Shown here piece by piece: positions 1 to 9,896 of a stretch of 64,000 nucleotides of DNA (within the stretch, counting starts at the first letter, position 1; each line of letters starts with the position of its first letter). The notes under the pieces were generated by a model. It worked only from the letters and a program-made list of their open reading frames with translations. It was not told the DNA's origin and made no database searches. Position numbers and translations under genes: made by a program. This DNA comes from Owenia fusiformis. Its lineage: Eukaryota > Annelida > Polychaeta > Sabellida > Oweniidae. The stretch covers positions 9,742,196 through 9,806,195 of the forward strand of contig CAIIXF020000004.1 of the NCBI GenBank assembly GCA_903813345.2. The letters run 5' to 3'.

Positions 1-117
1 TTGCTTGAATACTAAACTTGTATACACATTGGTATGTATAAGATTACGTCAAACTTCTAGTATTGCTAGATGACCTACAGAAAATTGAGAAATGATTATA
101 GCAACCATATATTTCAG

Positions 118-2720
118 ACTGCCCCGGTCAATGTAGCGGAAGAGGCGAATGTATAAATTCAACATGTCAGTGTACATCAGGATGGGAAGGTGACGCCTGT
201 GACATTGGTAATGAACAATTGTTACTTAATAACGATATTGGATCTTATAGTATTATGTTACAAGATAAAAGGGGTAAATTAGATGCCCAGATTAGATGAT
301 GTTCCTTGTACATAAGATCATCGTTCGTTTGGGATGTTTGTCTAGTATTGTATAACTTGTTGTGCTTCATATCATTCCTCAGAACAAGCAATTATAGAAA
401 AAAATGCAAAAAGCCTTGTAAAAACGACCTTCTTACAAACGATTGTTTGTTGTCAGTAATAATTTCCAAAAGATGTTAATGACAAGAAAATATATTTAGG
501 TATGTGTAAGGAGCCCTGTATACATGGCAACTGTTCCCTTGGATTCTGTACCTGTATTGCCGGATGGGATGGGCCAACATGTAATGAATTAGGTAAACTA
601 CTTTATATTAATTGATTACTATGCAGATGAATCATGATCAGAAGAATAAAAATAATTGATGTTTTCAAGACAATAGTTTTCGAGAAAAAGGTATCAACTA
701 ATAATGGCGTATGTGTATATCGCCACTATATGTAGGGTTAGGTTCACTTTGATTCGAGGAGTAAAATTGTTTGTTACTTCATTCATCATTTATTCATGTT
801 TCAGCTAATTGCAGTGCCGTGGATAATTGTACAGATACGGACCACGGCCACTGTGTGAAACACAACGTGTGCAAATGCCAGTTGGGATTCACAGGTACAG
901 TAAGACTTGATGCATTGTGGGAGATATCTATAGAACGTGTTCTCCAATCGCAAATTAATCTTATAAAACCTCTACTTATTGTGATGTCAAATGATCATGA
1001 CATCATGAATCAAAGATTTTTCGGATACCTAAAAAAGATGATGCTTTGAGTTGCCTAGGCCTAATCTCGTACCATACTGCTAAAACACAATTAAAGCGGG
1101 TAGGCACTGATTTTATTTGACTGGTGGTGCCGTATTGTGAGAAAAACTTCTGAACTGTCATTTGTAGTCTTGATACGGGTGCGTAGTTTCTTGGACTTAA
1201 ATCGATATTATGATTGTTTTATTCTTAGGGGCCAATTGCAGTGAGACCGCTACTTGTTTCAACGTGAACAACTGCACCAACAATGGTATTTGCGTTGACC
1301 ATGACGTATGCAAGTGTGACGTAGGGTGGATGGGAGATGAGTGCTACAAGCCCTCATGTGAAACACTCAACTATTGCAATGGTAATCATCAAATACGTTT
1401 ATGATGTTATGTAATTATTTACGAATCTCTAATTCTGTTGAATCATTGAACCAGTTGAAAGAATGTAATTAATTCGTGATCAAGATGGCTGACTCTAAAA
1501 AAATGTAGATTTAAATACTGAACAGGGTTTCGATATTTCATTAAGCACAAAACAATATTCACCGTTGCAATTTTAGAGCACAACCAACAAGGTACTTGCC
1601 AGGGATATGACATTTGTTCATGCGACGATGGCTGGAGAGGAACATCCTGTTCAAAGCCAGTATGTTCGCAAGTGTCGGACTGCTCCGGACATGGAATGTG
1701 TCATTTACCAAATGTTTGCCGTTGTGACCCAGGGTTCTATGGTGAATCCTGCCAAGACACTATAGATTGTCCAGAATTAGATCATTGTTCTGGGCATGGG
1801 ATATGTGTGCAAGATGGAAGTAACAAAACGTGCATGTACGGAATATTATAAGATCTTTGTATACTTGCAATATCTTGCATTTTTGTCGCTTATCATTTCA
1901 TGTTAGAAATCGTCTTCATATGTAATTGTTTCTTTTTTGAACCCCTGTAACTAGCAATGTTAATGCAAGAATGGCACTTTGCAATATAAAAGTTAATAAA
2001 AGAAGAAATAAAAACTGAATTTGCTCAAACGAATAAGGAAACGGGTGTTCACATACTTTTATCAAATGTTGTTAATGTATCAGTGGTTTAACTTCAAACT
2101 GTTTATTTCTAGTTGTGATACTGGCTTTACTGGAGCTCACTGCGAAGATGTGGACTGTTCTAGCCTGAATAACTGTTCCGATCATGGCGTGTGTACTCAA
2201 CCAAATATCTGCACGTGTGAGGACGACTATACAGGCGATGACTGCTCACGTTGGTCCTGCAAATGGCTACTTTATTGTTCGGGTAAGGGTTTCTTTAAAA
2301 AATGTTTCCATAAAATATCTTAAACTTGGTGTAGTAATCTCTTGTATATTTTCTCAGACTTTTCGCCGAATCTGAAATCTGGCTTGTACTCCCCATCCTT
2401 CATTCAAAGGGCTTCATTTATTTCACAATGGAATAAAGTGAAATACCCTAGGACCAAGGGTGTAACCTCCCAAGATTTGTTAAGTTCTGCTAGGATATGA
2501 TTCATTTTGTGCCATATACGTATTGATAATTGTAGGAAATGGCAACTGCACGGAGATGAACAATTGCTCGTGTGATGCCGGATGGTCTGGGGCATTATGT
2601 GATATAGCTGATTGCTCTTTGAGAAATAACTGTTCAAACAATGGCTTTTGCGAAGCTCCTAATATCTGTACATGTTCAGGAACATTCGATGGAATGAATT
2701 GTGATACGGACATAGGACCT
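118..2720 (+). CDS. Gene A exons coding for tandem EGF repeats
   Basis: Seven exons (the last only in its 5' part) encode repeats of about 30 residues with the spacing C-x-x-x-x-C-x-x-x-G-x-C, then C-x-C and G-[WF]-x-G. Examples are SCDTGFTGAHC and CKCDVGWMGDEC. These short repeats with six cysteines and a final G-W/F-x-G are typical of tenascin/teneurin/Delta-like EGF modules, and they carry no clear calcium-binding EGF signature. Exons 118-207, 500-592 and 805-894 are symmetric 1-1 phase units, the usual substrate of exon duplication. The exon at 1577 reads from a GAG codon split over the splice site. Its 3' donor lies inside TGCAT|GTACGG, so the next exon restores the C-x-C motif as KTCICDTGFTG. 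Confidence 0.85.
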
Positions 2721-5700
2721 AATATCCATGTCCCTGTCTTCACTGCTACTTATTACACTGGTGTTGTACCAGAGGAGTCGCCCATTGGAACGAATATTCA
2801 TTTTGAGAGTAAACTAAACGCAACTGATGAAGATACGGGAAGAAACGCGAAATTAAATTTTAGATTTTCCGAGCCAAATAGACTGTTTCTAATTGATAGA
2901 AACACAGCTGAGATTAGAACGGCGGTAGTGTTTGACAGGGAGACAATGTGGAATGATACAATGATAATTGAGGTTATTGTTGAGGACAGTGGATCACCAT
3001 CGAAATCTTCTAGTGCAACGATTACGATTCAAGTTACAGATATTAATGATAATCGACCAGCGTTTGAAGATGCACCAGACAAGCCGATACCCGTGAAACT
3101 ATTCAACTCCACACAAATCGAGTTCGTTACAACAATACGTGCCACTGATCTTGACAGCGAGGAAAATGGCAGAGTTAATTATTACATCGACACTAAGACT
3201 GATCAAGATGCCAAAGATCTATTCACAATAGATTCTTCAACGGGAGTTGTTCACGTTGACCCATCGTCTGGTAAAATACAATGGAAAGTCTACCGTTTGT
3301 GGGTTGTTGCAGCCGACAATGGTTCAAGTATCACATTACGCAGTATTCACCTCGTAGAAGTTTCCTTATATGGAGATTTCTACATCGTCTACACGAACCC
3401 CCCTCCAGTGTCTACAACAACAGTGACCACGCCATCACTGACAACAGTTGACCTGACAACGCTTACGTCATCCCTGCCAACAACGACCACAACAAACGAG
3501 GTAGCAATAACAGAAATGTAAGAGGACTTTTCATTATTCAATATACGTAGTAGAACTAGATTTTAACTCTTCTCCCACAATTATTTGCTTGATATGTTTC
3601 GATTTTGGCATCTATTTCATCCTTTATATCATTTATAAAAAGTGAAACTGTAAGGTTTTATGCTCGCGTTGTTTTTAGCTCTCTGTGCGACAGTGATATA
3701 CTTGGGGAAGAAATCATTGACACCTTTGTGTCATTTTAGATCATATGTCGCGAGATCGAACGATGTGATGAATATCAGAATGGTCTTGATATATTATATT
3801 TTTGTTTCTTATGCCTAGAATTGTTCTTATTTCAAATAATATAATATCAACATTGCAACATTTGTGTAAAGTAAGTATGTTCCACCAGGAATAATAGCAT
3901 CCCTTTAATGGCTTGAAACTAGTTTATTAAAATGCCTTATACTATCTAAAGGTATATTGCTCTGACGATTACGATGTCTTGTTATTTCAATTTAGATACA
4001 GATGCAAAGATGGAGAGCTTGTAATTGGCGGCGTCTGCACAAGTTTATGGTTAGTTGTCGGGGTACCAGCTGGTGTATGCTTCCTTCTATTGTTGACTGC
4101 AATATGCATAGTTCTTGTGGTCATCCGTAAAAGAAAAGGACACAAGGGAAAACAAGTTGACGGGTAAATTTAAACTATATTAGAGAGTCTGGTTGTAATC
4201 TCGTATTTAAGGATGGGGGAGATTTGGCAATATTGTACAATCATGGTTGAAAACTTTTATAGTGTATACCCTACTTCTTCAAATAATTCACTCGCCCGTC
4301 TCGGCCCTCTATCTCTTCTGCATCTCTACGAACGTAAGACATTATAGTAGCTAACAAAAATAGAGATGGAAAAATGAAAATTATAAAGTGATATTTTATC
4401 TTGAGTCCAGTCAACCCATGTTTTTATCATGTTTATAGCAGAAATATTCATGTTCTTATCTCTACAGGTGGTTATTTTGCATGTTAAAACCTTTTAATGA
4501 ATTATATTTATTTCAATAACGAAATCACTTTGAGTTTGTTTCATAATAATATCATAATTTAATGCCTGCTTTTTTATTTACACATCCAGAAATAGAGAGG
4601 CGGGCTACGACAACCCAGCAATGGAACGTGATGCGTTGTACATGACTAGCTTGCCCAGCACGAGCCGTGAAAACGTGAGTTGGATTAAGTGAAACAACTT
4701 TTACCTGCCCAAGTTAAGAGAAATGTGTGACGACGTTTACACTCCCCTCCATAAGCTTGGCAACCTTAGCTCTCCCATTGAACTACGTGTAATTAAAGCC
4801 TCTTTACGTTTGAATTTTTATTTACTTAACCGGCGATGAAATAACTTACAATATTGATGGAAACGTACTTTGACTTTATTTCCAAATTCCTCAATTACAA
4901 TACGTCGAAAATTGATGATAAATTTGATGAGTTTTTGAAAATCGACATTCCCATGTTAACCAATGGGAAATGGTAGGTTTGCCGCAAGTCATATGAAAGA
5001 ATAGAGAGGTTTCGCAAAACGTTTTTTAGCTCCATGGATCCGTATCCGTAACGTATTTACCAGATTTATGCGTAGTCAGTTCAATTTATACGTGAAATGA
5101 TACGGAAAACACGAAAAATGAGGCTTTTGTACGTTGGTCATTTACGTATCCGATTTTACCCTTCGATTATATTGTTTTTAGTTCTAAAGGTATCACTATA
5201 TGAACAAGCACAGTGTGCTTTGTATAATTTGACTAAAATTTGGTGAATGAATTTGTTTATTGTTTGAAATAAATCGAGTTTTTCAAATGGTATGTTCAAT
5301 TCATTTTACACTGTATGGAATGGTATTGCAATAATTACAGTGTACATGTTTCGCACAACGTTTTAGCTACCCGTATCAAAATCCGTAACGCATCGATGGA
5401 GTAAAAATGTATTCAATACGTTTGTGATACCAACAGCAATACCGAAAGTACGTAAACTTACACTTTCTGTGCGTAGTTGTCTCCGTATCTATTTTGTCCT
5501 TCAAATCTTGATAAATTTTTCCCTAAATGTATAATTTTAGTAACCCACATATGTTATCATGTGTATCGTGCTAATTTTGATGATGTAATAGCATTATCTG
5601 CCGATAAATTTGATTATAAGTGAGGGGCCTGCAATTTTTACGAATAAAGCTTTAGTCACATTTGCTAATAGGCAGATGTAAGGTCTATCGTTTCTGGGGT

Positions 5701-8700
5701 CAATAGTAATACCGTAGTCAATTTCCTAGGGACATCAAACCAATGGTTAGCAGCTAGGCCATCTGAATATATATTTTGTGCCTTAAGTCACGCTCCGAAT
5801 TCATATAGAGCAGGGTCTTGGACTTAGTTTGAGTATAGTAGCTTGGTCCTGACCTCGACAATGAATGTGATATTGGGTCTAAAGATGGCGCCCCGCATCA
5901 CTCTTGCCCGTATCCAGCTTGTGGCAAGAGGGAGCTTTTTGGCTTAAAACTCCCGAAAAGTGCTCAGTGTGATGAAAAACTGAATGATTTTGAAAAAAAT
6001 GTCTAGCCAGGTAGCTTCTTCCCGTGGTATGACTTGAACACGCATCAAGTCATGCAATCTATGTCAAATAGTAAGCGGCCTCGTTTGGGGGTCCAGGGAG
6101 ACTAGTGTCCCCGAACCACCGTCAGTGATTATGTAACAGGTAGAGTATATTTCTTTGATCCTAGGATGATGATATTGGCGAATCATTTCCTATTTTCATT
6201 TTTGTAAAGACAGGCCTGACATCCAGATCCTGTAACGGATCTTCTCTCTTACATATGAGTCACGGTAGGGGCCCCAGATGTTCCTAACTCTTGGCCAGTG
6301 TCCATGATGTGTTCTTCATTAGCAGCCTTGTGATGATAGGGAAGGGGGGGGGTGTAATTCAAGTACATATTTCTTTGTGGTTAATTGGTTGTGCCTGATT
6401 GTGTTTTGATGGGTTGAGTAAATCGATTGAGTATTTGGTTAAGCCTGGTTATGTAATGGTGGGTTAGTGTCAAGTAGGTATAGGTTTTGCCGAATTGTGT
6501 TGTGTACGTTTGAGACTCGGTTCTCTTTTGATGGTTGTTAGTCTGGTGATTTAGTATCGGGTTGTGTCCCATTGTGTTATGTTAATCTTATAATGGGTTG
6601 CTTTCTCTTGTGAATATGTTATGTTGGTTGGCTAGCTGGTTGTGGCTACTCGGGTGAGGTATCTTGTTGTGTTTGATTGTGTTGTGTGATTGGCGTTGTC
6701 TCCAATTGGGTTAAATTAGTTGTGTATCTCGGTATTACAATTTTAATGTGTTTTTTTGCCTGTGCCTGATTTTGTTTTGATTGTTTGGTTTTGGGTTTTG
6801 AAAATTTTTGTTGTGCTACTTGAACAATGGGCTGTGTTTGCTTTTGTTGGTTTACCATTGGGTTGTGCCAAATTGTGTGGTGATAATTTCACAGTTCGAT
6901 GTGTTTTCATGGTTGTTAGTTTAGTTGTGTTTTATTGGTTATGCCTGATTGTGTTTTTATTGTTTAATGTTGGATTGTGCACAATTGTGTTGAGTTAATT
7001 CAACAATTGGTTGTGTTTGTCTTTGTTGTCTTATTATTGGGTTGTGACATATTGTGTTAATCTGACAGTTGGTTGTGTTTTGGTGGTTGTAAGTCAGGTT
7101 GCGCTATGCTGGCTTTGGTGCTGGGTTATGCTCTATTGCGTTCTGTGTATTTTGAGACTGGGTTATGTTCTATTGTACTGTTGCATGATTGGTGATCTAG
7201 GTTGTGTTTGGTTAAAATAGGTTATGTCGAGTTGTGGGCTGTGTCCGATCAGGTTGTGGTGTGTATTGGGTTAAGAAACAAATGGCCGGTTAAGGGTATT
7301 ATGTTGTTGGTTTATCAGTTGATTATCTGTAGACCCCAGAGGAGATATAGGGTATTATGATGGTGAGATATTCAACTGGTATGATTGGCGTTAGCTTCGC
7401 GTCGTTCTCTGATGAGCTGGTCCCCTGTTGTTCAATGAATCCAAGAAAAACAATGCTAATTTATCTTTTAACATAATATATTTTTTGTTGATTTCTCATA
7501 CAAAACATACTTTTATTGCATAAATGATATATTTGTGTCGCTTTCTATGATCAAATATGTTACTTTGCTCCCCTCCTTAGTTTATATGAGGCATGGGTTT
7601 TCAACTAAAACCCATGTATGAGGCTTATGTGAAAACGTATGGTTTCCGAATGCCTTGGCCTTGCCCAAAATGGCCATTTTTTTACTTATTTGATCTTGAA
7701 TTATTACCAAAATATACAGCTGCAAAAACATGAAATAAAGGTCCATGTGCAGTATGGCAAGTGATTGTAGAAATGTTTATGCATTTTGTGGCATAATGCA
7801 GTCACTGCACGTATGTTTTCAAACCCTTAAATATTCCCAAAAGTATAATTTGACACTGAATTCGTTATTGTAAACCTAGAAATAATCTTTTCTGGCCTAA
7901 AGGATATTCTTCATTTTGAAATTGATGTCATGAAATTAATAAATGACATCTTAGGGATGAAAGGGTTAATATGTATTTTTGCACTCACCAAAAATACTTT
8001 TGGAGTTGTGATTCTGAAAGCTGACACTCACAATGGTGTTTTGAAATCTTAGTGCAGATGAAGCCTTTTATTTGACCCTAGTTTTCACTACTATTAAACA
8101 CGGATTGAGATGCGTTAATAATTAAGTACTTCAAAAACGAACTGCGAAACGAAAATTATCGAAATACGTATCCGTAAACGTAACGAGATACGGATGCGGA
8201 TACGTTTTAGCTAATTCGTTTTGCGAAACCTCTCTAATATCCATTGATCCGAGTCCTTGCAAAAATACGAGTTAGGCAGGCAATTGAATTTGCTAACTTT
8301 ATTTAACAAAAATTGATATTTTTTTCAGGTTAAACAAAGTTATTAAGCTTCAAAGTCAAATTTTTTTCCATAAAAACCCTCCCATTGAAATAACACAAGA
8401 GGAGATAAATTATTTTCAAAAATGACTTCGAAGCGCTAAAACTTAAGTATTCATCAAATAAACTAAGCACTTAGTGTCCCAAAAAGTTATACAATTCAAT
8501 TTTCAATTTTCTATTCTTTGTTTGGGAATTACATGGGAATGTCGATTTTCAAAAATTCATCAAATTTATCATCAATTTTCGACTTATTGTAATTGAGGAA
8601 AAAAATTGAAAAAAATTGGAGGTATTTGAAATAAAGTCAAATTACGTTCCCATCAATAGTATATTAAGTATTTTCATTGCAGGTTAAGTAAATAAAAAGC

Positions 8701-9517
8701 CAAAGGTAAAGAAAAGAGGCTTTAACACGTAGTTCAATGGGGGAGTTAATGTTGCCAAACTTATGGAGGGGAGAGTATGTAGCTTAACATGTCGAATTAT
8801 GACATACAAGGGTTCTCGGCCCACCTAAATATCTATTTTCCATTCATTACAGCAATTTAAGAATCCCTCATGGAAAGGAAGTGATGGGTACATATCCCCC
8901 CGCATATCCCCTCCCTCTAAACATGGCGACACACATGTATATCAGAACGCACTGCGGAGAAAAGGGGGTCGCGACTTGAATAGTGACCGTATGGATCGTT
9001 TACCATCGCCCTATGATCGTGGTGACACTTCACACGTTTATCAGAACGTACAGCGGCTAGGGAGTAGCGACCTCGATGTACGTACGATGAGTGGCCGGGG
9101 CAGCGTTAGTAACCTCTCAATAAAGGTATGTACAGTTTATGGTTGTTGCTAGTGTTTTGAAATTATTTGGCCTATGTCATTGATATAATATGTGTTATTT
9201 GATTTGTTAATATCTTTCCATGTACATGTATTAAACAACAGCAGTGTTCTTTACAGCTTTCTCAATTTATGAAAAAATTGAATTGCAGCATACTTAAGTA
9301 TACATTTTTATCATCTTATTTTATGGTGTGAATATACAAATACAATATTTTCTTCGTTCACATACCGTAGAATCTGCTTGTGATCGGGTTTCAAATGTAT
9401 TTTGGGAATTTTTGTATAAAATTATGTCTGCATGTATTCATTTTTTTATTTAAGGAGGATTTCAAAATTCCAAGACCAAACGTTCAGAAGACACCGATGT
9501 ACACATTCAAGCGTTAG
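118..9517 (+). CDS. Gene A: giant EGF/cadherin-type transmembrane receptor, 3' part (5' end outside window)
   Basis: Eleven exons: 118-207, 500-592, 805-894, 1229-1381, 1577-1835, 2113-2282, 2536-3517, 3996-4163, 4590-4674, 8853-9125, 9455-9517. All boundaries are AG/GT, the phases join without a break, and the total is 2,426 nt ending in TAG. The part seen encodes about ten short tenascin-type EGF repeats, two cadherin-like repeats, a Thr-rich stalk, a TM helix (WLVVGVPAGVCFLLLLTAIC and on) followed by RKRKGHKGK as stop-transfer, and a cytoplasmic tail. It is co-linear with the last 11 exons of gene B (43950-49664) in exon lengths and phases; only the penultimate coding exon differs (273 against 234 nt). 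No frameshift or stop is visible, so it looks functional. The first exon starts in phase 1, so coding continues left of the window. A TIR element of about 4 kb sits in the intron before exon 8853. The ligand is unknown; a role in adhesion or junctions is inferred from the domains. Confidence 0.85.
2720..3517 (+). CDS. Gene A cadherin-like repeats and Thr-rich stalk
   Basis: This is the 3' part of exon 2536-3517. The first repeat has most cadherin landmarks: VPVFTA at the start, DEDTGRNAKLNF, FDRE, EDSGSP, and the calcium linker DINDNRP. The second has ATDLDSEENGRVNYY, DSSTGVVHV and AADNG but no closing DxNDN, so it is the membrane-proximal last repeat. A stalk of about 40 residues rich in Thr and Pro (PPPVSTTTVTTPS and following) resembles a mucin-type O-glycosylated spacer. 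Gene B has the same architecture, with DPD in place of DLD in the second repeat. Confidence 0.85.
3518..3995 (+). other. Gene A intron before the TM exon
   Basis: No coding potential is seen. The sequence aligns with the gene B intron 47432-48055, which is about 145 nt longer. The last 150 nt are nearly identical in both copies. Confidence 0.6.
3996..4674 (+). CDS. Gene A transmembrane segment and first tail exon
   Basis: Exon 3996-4163 (phase 2 in, phase 2 out) encodes a Cys-containing juxtamembrane piece, IYRCKDGELVIGG, then a hydrophobic helix of about 26 residues and the basic stop-transfer RKRKGHKGK. Exon 4590-4674 encodes the first cytoplasmic segment, NREAGYDNPAMERDALYMT, which contains a YDNP motif matching the YxN core recognised by Grb2-type SH2 domains. 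The orientation is type I: ectodomain N-terminal, tail C-terminal. Confidence 0.82.
5004..8234. mobile_element. Nested TIR element (inner), ~3.2 kb, GAGAGGTTTCGC ends
   Basis: The left end GAGAGGTTTCGCAAAACG and the right end CGTTTTGCGAAACCTCTC (8217-8234) are inverted copies. Both are followed outside by TA (5002-5003, 8235-8236). The insertion point corresponds to an uninterrupted stretch in the 62462-63330 element (around 62740: catatgacagaatatcc), which is the empty site. It holds further subterminal copies of the CGTAACG/GATACGGAT type and a long G+T-rich tract (6355-7290), but no recognisable transposase. A rearranged reverse-orientation copy lies at about 53,730-56,710. Confidence 0.75.
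6355..7290 (+). repeat. Degenerate G/T-rich minisatellite-like tract
   Basis: About 930 bases are composed mainly of G and T on the + strand, built from variants of GGTTGTGCCTGATTGTGTT-like units of roughly 18-25 nt. The strand asymmetry leaves long stop-free frames at 6756-6998 and 7011-7220 that translate to Val/Leu/Cys/Trp-rich nonsense; I do not regard them as genes. Part of the tract reappears reverse-complemented (C/A-rich) at about 53,770-54,130, inside the second copy of the host element. Confidence 0.75.
8853..9517 (+). CDS. Gene A cytoplasmic tail, last two coding exons
   Basis: Exon 8853-9125 (91 codons) and exon 9455-9517 (20 codons plus TAG) encode the bulk of the tail. The first contains HVYQNALRR and HVYQNVQRL, two YxN motifs; the paralogue keeps only one. 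The tail ends QKTPMYTFKR, with no PDZ-binding C-terminus. The 3' flank lacks the AATAAA seen at the same place in gene B (49753). The nearest AATAAA is 9678-9683, inside a MITE. Confidence 0.83.
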
Positions 9518-9667
9518 AATGTGACATTAATTACATGTAACGTGAGATCATTGACCGATACAGCCGGCGCAACCTGAACAGTGGGTGCTCACACAATGAA
9601 GAGTAGCTAACGACGGAACATGTTTATAATTTGCTAACCAAGAGAACACTGTAGAAGTTGAACTATA

Positions 9668-9896
9668 CAGGGTGTCAAATAAATATGCCTCCCCCTTAGT
9701 TTCAAAAATATGAACTTATATGCATAAAAGTGCATCTAGTTGAGCTAGTCAGCTGAAACTTCTTGTGAAGTTGCTTCATCATGCCTAGTTTTTATTTTCT
9801 AAGAACAATTCATGACATTGTACAGACAAAGCAAGTTATTCAACATTGTGTAGATGTTAAAGCTAAATGGGGAGAACATATTTATTTGACACCCTG
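9668..9896. mobile_element. 229-bp MITE with ~33-bp TIRs, TA-flanked
   Basis: The left end CAGGGTGTCAAATAAATATG and its inverted copy at the right end (ATTTATTTGACACCCTG) are flanked by TA at 9666-9667 and 9897-9898. Left of it is the gene A 3' UTR or flank. The same element sits in the gene B flank from 49826, so it was inserted before the tandem duplication. There it is split near its right end by a later insertion. CAGGGTGTC-like ends and a TA target resemble mariner-derived MITEs. Confidence 0.75.
9678..9683 (+). promoter_or_regulatory. Candidate polyadenylation signal of gene A (AATAAA inside MITE)
   Basis: AATAAA lies 161 nt after the gene A stop codon, within the left TIR of the MITE at 9668. 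No other AATAAA lies between the stop and this point. In gene B the equivalent MITE also carries AATAAA, but an additional one occurs upstream at 49753-49758. Confidence 0.4.

Larger units (their letters stand above)
4740..8775. mobile_element. TA-flanked TIR element (outer), carrying a nested 3.2-kb element
   Basis: The left end reads CACTCCCCTCCATAAG and the right end CTTATGGAGGGGAGAG; they are inverted copies of each other, with TA on both outer sides (4738-4739 and 8776-8777). Inverted similarity continues inward for more than 200 bases (left 4740-4975, right 8530-8775). The gene B paralogue has a short plain intron at this place (48882-49033), so the element arrived in gene A after duplication or was lost from B. 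The 62462-63330 copy is the same element without the inner insert. No transposase is recognisable, so it is non-autonomous. A TA target is typical of Tc1/mariner-type movement, but the family is not identified. Confidence 0.8.

Noticed and set aside
771-1049. ORF running past the EGF exon at 805-894
   Set aside because: Only 805-894 is exon. The rest is intron read-through, and the gene B counterpart diverges after the same donor.
6756-7220. Two + strand ORFs rich in Val, Leu, Cys and Trp
   Set aside because: They lie in the G/T-rich tandem tract, where stops are rare for compositional reasons. The apparent membrane-protein composition is an artefact.
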